A stretch of 64,000 nt of DNA from Bacteroidota bacterium (GTDB taxonomy: Bacteria > Bacteroidota > Bacteroidia > AKYH767-A > OLB10). The translations under genes were made by a program, and so were the position numbers. Location: NCBI GenBank assembly GCA_016714005.1, contig JADJOA010000007.1:186001-250000 (forward strand), read 5' to 3'. Within the stretch, counting starts at the first letter, position 1, and each line of letters opens with the position of its first letter. Shown here one piece after another: positions 30,401-41,847 of the stretch. The notes under the pieces were generated by a model that saw nothing but the letters and a program-made list of their open reading frames with translations, made no database searches and had not been told where the DNA came from.

Positions 30401-33400
30401 TTAATTAAAACATGTCTTGCTTTAAAGCATAAAATACTTCCTGCATCACTCAACTATAAAAAAGCAAATCCTGCAATTGATTTTGCAAACTCACCATTTT
30501 TTGTAAACGCAGAAAAGCGTGAATGGAAGAATACTGATGGAAATCCTTTACGTGCCGGTGTAAGTTCTTTTGGCGTGGGCGGAACCAATGCACACGTTGT
30601 AGTTGAAGAAGCACCACAAAAAATTGAATCCGGAATTGCCCGGAAAAGACATTTGTTTGTTCTCTCTGCAAAAACAAAAGAGTTGCTTGAAGTACAAACA
30701 CAAAATTTAAAATCTTTCTTAGAAAAAAATCCGCAAACAAATCTTGCTGATGCTGCTTATACCTTGCAAACAGGAAGAAAATATTTTAATCACTGCAGAA
30801 TAATTGTAGGCGGTGATGTTGCAGATATTAATTTAACCATTCAACAATCAAATCCTAAAAAAACTTCTTCGCGTGAATTAACATCAGGCAATCCTGAAAT
30901 AATTTTTATGTTCCCCGGACAAGGTTCACAGTATGTGAACATGGGAAAAAATTTATATGATGATGAAATTGTTTTTAAAGATGCTGTTGATACTTGTTGC
31001 AAAATTTTGCAACCACATTTAGGCATTGACTTAAAAACAATTCTCTATCCGAAAGATTCTGAAAAAGAAAAGGCGGAGAAGCAGTTGAAGGAAACAATGT
31101 ACACGCAACCATCGCTTTTTACAATTGGCTACGCACTTTCAAAATTGTGGATGAGTTGGGGGATACAACCAAAAGGATTTATAGGGCACAGCATTGGCGA
31201 ATTTGTAGGAGCGCACTTAGCTGGAGTATTTTCATTGGAAGATGCATTGATGTTAGTTGCAAATCGTGGACGCATGATGCAGGAACTTCCGCATGGTTCT
31301 ATGTTGAGTGTACGCATGACTGCAGATGAATTGGAAAAAGAAATTGATAAATCGTGTTCCATTGCGGCTATCAACGGACCATCATTGTGTGTGGTTGCTG
31401 GACCAACAGATAAAATTGAAAAGCTGCAAAAGGATTTAGAGGTTAGGAAGTAGTAGCGAAAATGTTGGTTACATCTCATGCATTCCATTCGCCAATGATG
31501 GAGCCTATGATGAAACCATTTTTAGTAAAAGTAAAATCTGTTAAACTTAACAAGCCAACAATTCCGTTTGTTTCAACAGCAACTGCAAAATGGATTGCTG
31601 ACGAAGAAGCAACTAATCCCGAATATTGGAGCAACCATGTTCGTGCAACAGTTCGGTTTGCAGAAGGAATACAAACATTGTGGAATGAAAAGCCACAACG
31701 CATTTTATTGGAATGCGGACCGCGTAACACAGCATCAACATTAGCTAAACAACAAGCAAAAGAGCCGACAAAACAAGTTGCCATTTCATCATTAAATGAT
31801 ACTGCCGAAAATTTTGGAGAGTGGGAACAAATTCTTTTTGCACTCGGGCAATTATGGATGAGTGGTGCAACTATTGACTGGAAAAACTTTTATGCACTTG
31901 AAAAAGAAGAAAAGTTGCATTACCTACATATCCTTTTGAAAAAAAGAGATTTTGGCTTGAACCTTTAATCACACAACAACCCATTTTTAATTCTCAAACA
32001 TCAGTTCCTGATTTTAATTATCAATTACCAATATCAGAACCGCAAACAACGAATAATTCAACTATGAATAGAAAAGATATTATCAACTCTGAACTTAAAT
32101 CCATTTTAGAAGAATCTTCCGGAATGGAATTGGGAAACGATTCAAACGCAACCTTTATTGAGTTGGGGTTAGATTCACTCTTCCTTACCCAGGCTGCGTT
32201 AACTATCTCTAAGAAGTACGGAATAAAAATTACGTTCCGTCAATTGAACGAAGAGTTTTCGTCACTCAGTGCATTGTCTTCTCATTTGGATGCAAATTTA
32301 CCGGCAGATGCTATGCCGGTCGCCAAAACAGCCCAGCCGACTCCTCAGCAAATAGCTATGCCAGCCATGCAGCAACCTGCAACGCCAGCGCATGGAATGA
32401 ACCCAATGCAACTAATGATGATGCAGCAAATGCAAATGATGCAGATGATGATGCAGAACATGAATCAGCCGCAGCAACAAGTCGCCCCTTCGGTACAGGC
32501 GCACATGGAAAAAGCAGTGGAGATAAAATCGCACACCAAAAAAGAAGACATCAGTGAAAACGAAAAAGCAGAATTAGCAAAACCATTTGGCGCCATTGCG
32601 CGAATTGAAAAAACTTCGGCAACAGATTTTACTGATGCACAAAATAAATGGTTGAAGAAATTTATTTCTGATTACAACAGCAAAACAAAAAGTTCAAAAA
32701 AATATTGTCAGGATTACCGCAGTGTGCTTGCCGACCCGCGTGTGGTTACAGGATTTAAGCCAACACTGAAAGAAATTATTTATCAGATTGTCATCAATAA
32801 ATGCAAGGGAGTAAAAATGTGGGAGTTGGATGGCAATGAATATGTGGATGTGTTGAATGGTTTTGGTTCAAACTTTTTTGGTTGGGGTAACGATATGCTG
32901 ATGAACGTGTGGAAAAAACAATTGGAGGAAGGTATTGAACTTGGTCCGCAAACTCCGCTTGCAGGTGAGTGCGCAAAGCTGATGTGTGAGTTGACTGGTT
33001 ACGACCGTGCAGGATTTTGCAACACAGGCAGCGAGGCTGTACTTGGCGCCATGCGCATTGCACGTACCGTTACAGGAAAAAATTTAATTGTGTGTTTCAA
33101 CGGTTCGTATCACGGTATCAACGATGAAGTGATTGTGCGCGGAACAAAGAAATTAAAATCGTTTCCTGCAGCAGCAGGGATTATGCCGGAAGCAGTTGAG
33201 AATATGCTGGTACTTGATTATGGTACGGAAGAAAGTTTGCAGATTATACGCGAACGTATAGACGAACTGGCTGCCGTGATGATTGAACCTATACAAAGCC
33301 GCAGAGCAGATTTTCACCCAAAGGAATTTATTCATGAGGTAAGAAAAATTACGCAACAGAATAATGTACTCATGATTTTGGATGAAGTTATAACCGGTTT

Positions 33401-34135
33401 CCGTTTACGATTGGGCGGTGCGCAGGAGTATTATGATGTGAAAGCAGATTTGAGTACGTACGGAAAAGTTATTGGCGGTAATATGCCAATTGGTGCCATT
33501 GCAGGACGAAAAGAATTTATGGATGCATTGGACGGAGGGCATTGGCAATTTGGAGATAACTCTGTGCCAGAAGTAGGCGTAACCTATTTTGCAGGAACAT
33601 TTGTGCGTCATCCGTTAGCTATGGCAACCATGAAAGAAGTGTTGTTGCATTTGAAAAGGAAGGCAAGCCGCTTTACGAAAAACTAAATGCAAAAACCCAG
33701 CGCTTAGTTGACGAAGTAAATGCACATAGCAAAAAATTAGGTTCGCCATTTAAGTTGGTAACATTTGGCTCACTCTTTAAAGGCAAATGGGAAACCGAAC
33801 CACAGTACACGGAATTGTTATTTGCATTGATGCGCAACAAAGGCGTTCACATTATGGATGGCTTCCCGTGTTTTTTAACGCTTGCATTTACTGATGCTGA
33901 TGTTGATTTTGTAATTAGCAGGTACAAAGAAAGTTTGAATGAGTTGTGTGAACTTGGGTTTATTCCGACAGAAAAAAAATCTACTGTTGATGTTTCTTCA
34001 AACGGTCATTCTCAAAATGGCAACGGACAACATCCTCCAGTACCCGGAGCAAAATTAGGTAAAGACCAAAATGGAAATCCTGCATGGTTTGTTGCAGACC
34101 CCGAGAGGCCGGGGAAGTTTTTGATGGTGAAATAG
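27445..34135 (+). CDS. Hybrid NRPS-PKS: A-T-KS-AT-ACP-aminotransferase (four indels)
   Basis: One gene of about 2,230 residues in four shifted pieces; shifts lie near 28922, 31447, 31925 and 33650. Domain order: adenylation (core motifs LFTSGSTGMPKG, NHYGPTEGH, YKTGDLAKYLPDG), peptidyl carrier (DNFFDLGGNSLLAL), ketosynthase (active Cys in HTACSTSLTAV; His in ETHGTATPLGDP and NIGHLTPAAG), acyltransferase (FPGQGSQY, GHSIGE, and HAFHS typical of malonyl-CoA choice), second carrier (LGLDSLFLTQ), a Met/Gln-rich linker, then a class III PLP aminotransferase (LDEVITGFR, Lys in YGKVIGGNMPIG). No condensation, ketoreductase or thioesterase domain is seen. It should load an amino acid, extend it with malonate and aminate the beta-keto group. 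Product and release mechanism unknown. Confidence 0.92.
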
Positions 34136-34275
34136 CAGAAATTCTTCAACAAGAAGAATAGAGTTTTACGATACCACATCCGAAACGTTTACATGTTACG
34201 TATCAAGGGCACAACTAACTGGGCAATTTTTGAACTTTGCTACTACTTAGCTCAGTAACTAAAATCAAGTCCAAT

Positions 34276-34312
34276 AAAAAAAGGCTGTCCCAATAGAGGG
34301 ACAGCCTTTTTT
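34276..34312. terminator. Bidirectional terminator between NRPS-PKS and adhesin genes
   Basis: The perfect stem GGCTGTCCC / GGGACAGCC is flanked by a seven-A run and a six-T run, so it works for both convergent genes. The 140 bases before it hold no gene. Confidence 0.92.
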
Positions 34313-34329
34313 GTAAAGAAAAACTTTAA

Positions 34330-37300
34330 TTATTCAACCACAATTCTAACCACTGAAGTTGTGTTGCTTGAATTAGCTTTAAATGTATATACACCTTTAG
34401 CTAAATGGCTAACGTCAAGTTTTCCTGTGTTTAATCCTTCTGTTGTTGAAATAGTTTCAGATATAACTACCCTGCCGCTTAAATCCATCATGCTTACTTC
34501 TAAGTTTTCTGACACAAGAGAGTTAAACTCAAAATTCAGAATACTTTGAGCAGGATTTGGATAAACGGTAAACTTACTGTCAACTGTAGTAACAATATTG
34601 CTTGCACTAATTCTTGAACAAGCAGCTACGTTAAGTGAAAGAGACCGTGAAGCATTTCCGCAAGCATTAGAAGCTGTTAAAATTACCGATGCAGGACCAG
34701 CGTTATCCCAATCTACCGTATAAGTATTGGTAGCCTGACCTGATACATATGTAGCAGTACCGGCAGGTGTTACACTCCAGCTAAGTGAATAAACACCGGT
34801 TAAGCTCGATAAGTCTGCACTAAACTGAATACCGGAAGAAGGAGCGCACCATGTACCGGGAACAGATGAAATTAATCCTGGAGTTAATGGAGCACCCTTA
34901 ACCGTAATGCAACGTGGGCCGCTTGTGCCACAACCATTGGTAGCTGTTACACAAACTTGACCTGTGCTAAATGGAGCGCCTGGCATAGTTGAGCCTACGC
35001 TGTTAGAACCTCCTGTAATGCTGCCGGGTGTTGATCCCGCTGGGAATGTCCAGTTAAACGTTGCACCTGCTTGTGGTGGGCATGAGAAGGATGCTGCCTG
35101 ACCGCATAGTCCGTTTGTAGTAGTAGTAGTAATTGAAGCAGGAACCGATGGTGTACCAATAGAGATTGATTTGGTGCGGGCTGCTGAAGTTACACCACAA
35201 ACATTGGTATAAGTAACGGATATGTTACCACCGGTAAAACCTGAAGAAAACGAAACATTTATATTATCTGATGTAGATGTGCCTGAAGCATTCGCAGGCA
35301 ATGTCCAGTTATATGTTCCGCCAACAACACCCGGATTACTTACAGTATAGGTTTGAGATGCTGGGGGACAAACGCTAAACACTCCGCTCATTGGTCCTAA
35401 TGCTGATGGAGCTGTGCTTACACTTATGCACTTTGTAGCAGAACTTATGCAAGCCGCATTGGCAGTTACACAAATAGAACCTGAAGTAAAGCCAATTGGC
35501 AATACTGCAGTAACAGAAGTACTTGCCGAAGTATAAGGAGTTGGGTTACCATCAAAAGTTGTTCCGGCAGGACCTGTCCATGTATAAGATATTGCTCCTG
35601 TTATAGGTGCATTGGTTACCGAATAAATTGCAGAGCCGCCCGCACAAACAACCGTTGGGCCAGATGTTGTTGGTACGCTTAAGGTTCCTCTTACCCATTG
35701 TACTTTTCTTACCGAAGTACCACATGCATTTGCTGCCTGTACACCTATGTAATAACCCGAAGCACCGCCTGCCAAAGCACCAAATGTTATATTAGCATTG
35801 GGTGTGGTATTAGTGTAAGTACTTCCGGCACCATTAAAGTCTGTTCCGGCAGGGCCATCCCAATTATACTTTGTAGCTCCTGAAACTGAAGGCACATTAA
35901 TATTATTTACCAATGTACCGTTACATGCAAACGCAGGTAAATTAACAATTGGAGGAACTACCACTGAAGCAGATGGAGGACCAGTGCTTATTGCGCCAAT
36001 GTTAAATGGAACAGTGCCTACACATCCTTTGTCGTCAGTTACTGAGGCGGTACCTGCACCAAAACACATAACACTATTAAAATTACCATCCAAATTAAAG
36101 TTAGTACCATCATCATATTGCTGGTAAGGAGTAGTTCCGCCAGAGGCAACCACCACCATTGAACCATCGCAAATTGGTAGGGTAGAACAGCCAACTGGAG
36201 ACGTGCTTTGTACCACCAATGTTGGGTTAGGATTAACAGTGGCAGCTACTGATGCAGATGCAGTACATAAAAACTGGTTAGTAATAACCACAGTATATGT
36301 ACCATTATCCTGTGCCGGACTTGCCGATGCAGTAACACTTACATTTTGTTGTGCGCTTGTAAAGCCATTGGCAGCAGTACTGCTCCAGCTATACGTTGAT
36401 GTTTGACCTCCGGCTAAGTTGTTTGAGCTAAATGCAAGAGGTAAACCTTCACACACCTCTTCGGTAGGGCTTCCGCCACCAATCTGAGGTTGCGGAGCAG
36501 GGTTTACTGCTACTGTAACATCTGCAGTTGAAGTGCATCCATTGTTATCAGTAATTACAACCGTATAAACTCCATCATCATTAGCGGCACTGGCACTTGC
36601 AGCAACCGTTGGGTTTGCAGTACTTGCAGTAAAACCATTTGCAGCAGTTGTAGTCCAGCTGTAGTTTGTTGGAGTACCTGAACCAAGGTAGGTAGCATTT
36701 ACACTTAATGAAGCACCTTCACAGGCAGGGTTTGTAGCAGTTGCAAGTGCACCACAAGCCACATTAACTAAATAATCTTCTACTTCACCAAATGCAAATC
36801 CTACTTGGCATGGGTCATTATTCATAGCAACAGCACTTACCTCATCCCCTAATTTAATACGAAATGCCGTATTACCTGGTGTTGCTCCAACAGGTACGGT
36901 GCAAGTTACTACTGTAACGTTTCCGTTAGCAATGGTTACATCCGCATTACCACATAATTCACCTACATCATTCCAGTCTCCATCCTGGTTAAAATCTCCG
37001 TATACATAAATACGATCTTCATCATAAACCTCGGTTATTGGCTGAGTTACAGTAATATTAAATGTACTTCCAATATTTACATTATTAATTGCGCCAAGAT
37101 TATAATAATTAGAATATAAAGAACCTGCGGTTGGATTACTGAAAGCACCAGATTGCACATTGGTTATATGCTCAAATGCTGCACTTGCTGATGACCCTGC
37201 ACAATAGCATGGCTGTAATGCTGCCGTAAACGATCTTGAAAGAACCGCACAGCCTGTAGCGTCTCCCTGAGCGTTATATGCTACGATACGCCAATAATAA

Positions 37301-38942
37301 GTTGTACCGGATATTAATGTACCGGTATTGTAAGTTGTGGCTGCACTATTTTGAACCAATGTTCCCGGGTCTTCAGCCTGAACTAAAGCCTGGTTTGTAC
37401 CAAAATAAACCCTGTAACCTGTTGGTCCACCGCCACCACTACCGTAAGATAATGTTGCACCGTTCTGACATGCAGTTCCGGCATTTAATGGTAAAAGATA
37501 AACGCCACAATTAGGTGGAACAGGGGTTTTATATTGCACTGTAGCTGTTAATCTAAAGTTTGCTCCTCCTGTACTAAAATCAGTTGTAAGGCACCTATTG
37601 CTCCAAAATAGAATTGGCCCAATCTTATTGGGTTTTCTGTTTGGTAACCAAAACCTACGTTTACAGTATTTGTTTGACGTATTCCAACGTAATAATTACC
37701 GGAAACTACTACATCAGGTAATGAAATAAACACAGTGTCTTGAACAGTATTTTGTGATGGGCTCACATGTAGTATTGTACCGGGAACACCACCAACGCCA
37801 TCATCATCATAAACAACAACATTGTATGGTTGCGTGTTAGAAGTAAAGATTACTTCAAATCCATTAATCGTATCACTATCCCCAAAGTTATTGGCAGAGG
37901 TAAATTTGGCAACAAAATCTCCTGTACCTCCTGTAAATCCAACACCACCTGTTACCGGAGCTAAATATCTATACGAATTAATATCCTTTGATGTGGTTTG
38001 CGCCATAGTTGATGTATTATTACTTAAAACATCATCTGCAGGTAATGAAACCTGAACACTGCTAGAACCAAGCGAGGTTGGTGTATAAGCAGGAAAGCTA
38101 ACAACAGCTGATGCGCCTGATGCCAATGACGGCACAGCGACAGAAGTTGAAAATGTATTTGCACCGGTTATATCCAAATTAGCAGTAGTGGCAGGCATAG
38201 TATTTAATCCTCCATTCACAATTCTTGCCGAAATAACATGATTAGTTACATAGCCCACTGGTAAATTGCCCTGTGTATAAATGTTTGTAATTTCCAAATC
38301 ATTATTGGGCGTTGGCGGACCAAGTCTTGTTTCGGGTCTAAAGTTTGAAGTTGCAACAGTAGCTGCGGGTGTGCCTGGACAAGCAGCTGTTGATTGAGAA
38401 CCCTTTAAACCACCTACCAATCCTGTAAAGTTACACAAAGTAGTTACAACAGGAATGGTTCCTGTGTAGCAACCCCAATCAAACGCAATATATAAACCAC
38501 CGCCCGTATAGGTAAATGGGGAGCCACCTGTTAAGCTAATATTTGGTGTAGCGCTGGCTGGAAATGCAGTAGTTGCATTATGCACAACCGTCATTGTAGA
38601 TATTGCAGTAGACCATGTTGCACTTTTGACATTGGTAACATCGGATGTATTTTCCATGTAAATAACAAGTGGTCCTGAACCTGCAATAGGTGCAGCAGTA
38701 TAAGTCCATCCAATTCTGCCGGGAACAGATCCATTAACATACCCTGCCGCTGCTAATTCAGTTGCAGTGATAAGATAATGAGTTCTTATTCTTCTCCAAG
38801 ACACAGATGGCGCACGCCCATTTCCGGATGTACCGCCATCATTTGGTAAAACTGTTATCATTTGTGCCATAACATCAACTGACAACATAATTGCTAGCAT
38901 TGCTAACGCAATTAATGAGATTTTTGATTTGATTTTCGTCAT
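34330..38942 (-). CDS. Large T9SS adhesin-like protein with GEVED, FnIII and Ig/PKD-like domains (one indel)
   Basis: The product is about 1,537 residues after repair near 37580. The start MTKIKSKISLIALAMLAIML (38942) gives the signal peptide; the longer frame to 39023 is rejected. An N-terminal region of about 450 residues is followed by a fibronectin-III-like segment (GTTYYWRIVAYNAQGDAT), a GEVED domain (VYGDFNQDGDWNDVGELCGN; FAFGEVEDYLVNV), many Ig-like repeats of about 80 residues (VTVNPNPTLVV type), and a T9SS type A tail (FTVYPNPAQSILNFEF; LDVSHLAKGVYTFKANSS). It is a surface or secreted adhesin; ligand unknown. Confidence 0.85.
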
Positions 38943-39221
38943 AATTAATTTGATTTTTAGATTAGAAATATAATTTGATTTTGATTGTTTATTGGTTGTA
39001 TTTGCCTGAGTGAAAAGAGGCATAAAAGTTTATTGCGACTAACTGTCGTTAACGGCAAAAACAGGTGCGGCTCTTATTGGTAAACTAAATACCATGCGCA
39101 AAGTTTTGTTTTAAAAAAGCCTGTGGCTGAAGGTTGCTAAGGAGGCTTTTGGTTTTAAGTGGTTCAAATGTTAGCAATACTTTTTAAATTGTCAAGTAAA
39201 TGTTAATTTATTTTTTTTAAC

Positions 39222-39257
39222 AAAAAACCCGCCCTTCTTTAATAGGGGCGGGTTTCG
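39222..39257 (-). terminator. Terminator of the grpE-dnaJ operon
   Basis: On the minus strand the stem AACCCGCCCC / GGGCGGGTT is followed by a T run, 39 bases downstream of the dnaJ stop. Confidence 0.9.
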
Positions 39258-39295
39258 GTTACGCCTTTAACGCTTTTATCAGAGATAAAACTCAA

Positions 39296-40464
39296 TTAAT
39301 TAAAGTACTCTTTCATCCGTTCAAAAAAACTTTTATCGCCCTTGCCGGGGTTGGGTTTAAAATTGGCTGAATCGCGTAATTTCTCCAATACCTTCTTTTC
39401 ATCACTGCTCAGGTGTTGCGGTGTCCACACATTTATGTTTACCAATAAATCTCCTTTATGATAACTGTTTACCTGTGGCAAGCCTTTGCTTTTTAACCTA
39501 AGTACCTTACCGCCTTGCGTGCCCGGCTCTATTTTAATTTTGCCTTACCATCTACAGTAGGTACTTCTACCTGTGTGCCTAAAGCTGCATCGGCAAAAGA
39601 AATATATAAATCATACAATAGGTTATTACCATCGCGCTGCAACTCCTCATGCGCAATTTCCTCTATTACCACTATTAAATCTCCGGGTATGCCACCGCGC
39701 TCTGCCGCATTACCCTTGCCGCTAACGTTAAGCTGCATACCCTCGGCTACACCTGCTGGTATTTGTATGCTTATGGTTTCCTCTGCCTGCGTTATACCAC
39801 TGCCACGGCATGTTTTACAATGGTTGGTTATTACCTGGCCCTCGCCATGGCAATTATGGCAAGTGCTGGTAGTTTGCATTTGCCCTAATATTGTATTAGT
39901 AACCCTGCGTATGTGCCCCGTGCCTTTGCATACATTACACGTACTAAATGCACTGTTCCCGCCTTGTGCACCGCTTCCATCACAGGTATTGCAGGGTACA
40001 GCTTTATTAACCTTTTTTTTTTTTCTATACCATGCGCTACCTCATCAAGCGTAAGCTTAACTTTTTATGCGCAGGTTGGTGCCTTTGTTAACCGCACGCC
40101 TGCCGCCTCTTGATCCTCCTCCGCCTCCTCCAAAAAAACTTTCAAAAGGGTTATGTCCGCCAAAAATATCTCCAAACTGGCTGAATATATCTTCCATATT
40201 CATATGATGCCCGCCACCGTTGCCGCCACCTGCTGCACCGCCCATGCCCTGGTGCCCAAACTGATCGTAACGCTGGCGCTTTTGCGCATCGCTTAATACT
40301 TCATAAGCCTCGGCTGCTTCCTTAAATTTTTCTTCAGCTTCTTTATTGCCGGGGTTTTTGTCGGGGTGATATTTTATTGCCAACTGCCTGTATGCTTTCT
40401 TTAGCTCGGTTTCGTTGGCGTTTTTTGCAACTCCAAGTATCTCGTAGTAATCCCTTTTTGCCAT
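39296..40464 (-). CDS. dnaJ: Chaperone protein DnaJ (three indels)
   Basis: The product is about 390 residues after repair near 40065, 40015 and 39530. The J domain is complete, with MAKRDYYEILGVAKNANETE and the HPD tripeptide in YHPDKNPGNKEAEEKF. A Gly/Phe-rich linker (GHNPFESFFGGGGGG) leads to four zinc-binding repeats (CNTCDGSG, CNVCKGTG, CHNCHGEG, CKTCRGSG) and the C-terminal substrate-binding domains. It stimulates DnaK ATPase and delivers unfolded substrates. It follows grpE by 89 bases on the same strand, a heat-shock operon. The breaks fall at A runs in this essential-type gene and point to sequencing error. Confidence 0.95.
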
Positions 40465-40553
40465 TTTCGTTTGTTGCTTTTCTTTCTATAAATCAGTTAT
40501 TTAGTTAAGATGATGTAAAGTTTGTTTGAGATTTTGAAAATTACCGCTAATTA

Positions 40554-41171
40554 TTAATTATACACTACCACCTTTGCATGACGTATTACCTTATCATTTA
40601 AGTAATATCCTTTTTCAACCTCATCCATTACCAATCCTTTTTCCGATTCATTTTCAGTTGGCACATTGGTTATAGCCTCATGCAAATCGGCATCAAAGGC
40701 AGTGCCCTTGGCATTCATAGGGGTTAAACCTTTTTGAGTTAGAATGTTATTAAGCTTTGTGTTTATAAGTAGTATGCCTTCTTTAACAGCATTAATGTCT
40801 TGTGTAGTTTCAAAAGAACGTATGGCGCGGTCAAAATCATCCAATACGGGTAGGAGGGATGTAATAACATCAGCCCCTGCGCTTTTTATCAGTTCTATAC
40901 GCTCGCGGGCTGTACGTTTTTTTACATTATCAAACTCGCTGTATAGCCGCAGGTACTTATCATTAGCAATGGCAAGTTCCTGCTGCACAAGTTCTATGGG
41001 ATTTATGCTGGGCTGCTCGGTTTCGGCAACCGGTATGGGTTGCTCGTTTGGTAAATTGTTTTCGGTGTGTTCGTTTGCGTTTTCGTCAGTGTTTTGGTCT
41101 GACTGATTGGCATTTTTTGTTGTGGTATCCATACTATGTGGCGGTTTTTTATTTCTAAATTTATTAAACAT
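40554..41171 (-). CDS. grpE: Nucleotide exchange factor GrpE
   Basis: The product has 205 residues and is intact. An acidic, Gln/Asn-rich N-terminal tail is followed by the long coiled-coil helix (LRLYSEFDNVKKRTARERIE) and the four-helix/beta domain with LLPVLDDFDRAIRSFE, ILLINTKLNNILTQKGL and the signature HEAITNVPTENESEKGLVMD then EVEKGYYLNDKVIRHAKVVV. It releases ADP from DnaK. The upstream minus-strand sequence carries TATCTTTG (41191-41198, complement), a possible -7 element. No CIRCE operator was seen. Confidence 0.95.
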   Translation of the reverse strand: MFNKFRNKKPPHSMDTTTKNANQSDQNTDENANEHTENNLPNEQPIPVAETEQPSINPIELVQQELAIANDKYLRLYSEFDNVKKRTARERIELIKSAGADVITSLLPVLDDFDRAIRSFETTQDINAVKEGILLINTKLNNILTQKGLTPMNAKGTAFDADLHEAITNVPTENESEKGLVMDEVEKGYYLNDKVIRHAKVVVYN

Positions 41172-41398
41172 GGTGTATGTAAGGGTGCGTCAAAGATATT
41201 GCCAAGTATAAACAGGCTGAAATATTGGTAGTGCCTCAGTTTCAAACAGGTCAATTTGTCGTGCCTGACCGATTGAGTATTACCTTTGTGACAAGGCAAA
41301 GCCAAAAAGACCCCGCGACCCCAACCAATTGGCAAAATTAATAACTGATTTGTAATGGTGGCTATTATTTTTGATGAGTGCATTGATTACTTTGATTA

Positions 41399-41697
41399 GT
41401 TACAATGGCATCTTCGAACTGTGTATTGATTGCTTTTGCAGGTTACAATTGCATCTTTGACCTGTTACAATCGCCTCTTTGAGTGGTTACAATTGCATCT
41501 TTGAGTTGTGTATAGGCTCTTTTGGGGTTACAATTGCATCTTTGAACTGTTACAATTGCATCTTTGAGTGGTTACAATTGCATCTTTGAGTGGTGCATAA
41601 GCTCTTTTGGGGTTACAATTGCATCTTTGAACAGTTACAATCGCATCTTTTACCAGTTGCAATTGCATCTTTGACACGTGTAATCGCATCTTAAAGT
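41399..41697 (+). repeat. 22-bp direct-repeat array with 85-bp higher-order period
   Basis: The unit GTTACAATTGCATCTTTGA (19 conserved bases of 22) recurs at 41442, 41464, 41486, 41527, 41549, 41571, 41612, 41634 and 41656, with diverged copies at 41399 and 41678. Spacings run 22, 22, 41, 22, 22, 41, 22, 22, 22, giving an 85-base super-period. All units point the same way. Neither 22 nor 85 is a multiple of three, so no constant coding frame exists. The array ends 150 bases before the next gene. Confidence 0.9.
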
Positions 41698-41847
41698 GGT
41701 TGCAAAGGGTATAGAAGTAAGCGGGTAATGGGTGTAAGTAAAGAAAACGGTGTTGAAAGTGAAGAGATTAGAAAATAGATATACTATTTTATAACCTTTG
41801 ATAAAAATGTGCGTATCAAAGGTAAGAATTAATAATATATAAAGCAA

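Noticed and set aside
39515..40054. 179-residue plus-strand ORF opposite dnaJ
   Set aside because: It is the antisense shadow of dnaJ, whose zinc-finger repeats are unmistakable on the other strand.
41172..41398. CIRCE operator upstream of grpE
   Set aside because: No TTAGCACTC-N9-GAGTGCTAA inverted repeat is present; only a possible -7 promoter element was found.
41399..41697. CRISPR array
   Set aside because: Units are 22 bases placed head to tail with 0- or 19-base gaps, and the gaps themselves repeat. There are no unique spacers of 28-40 bases and no cas genes nearby.
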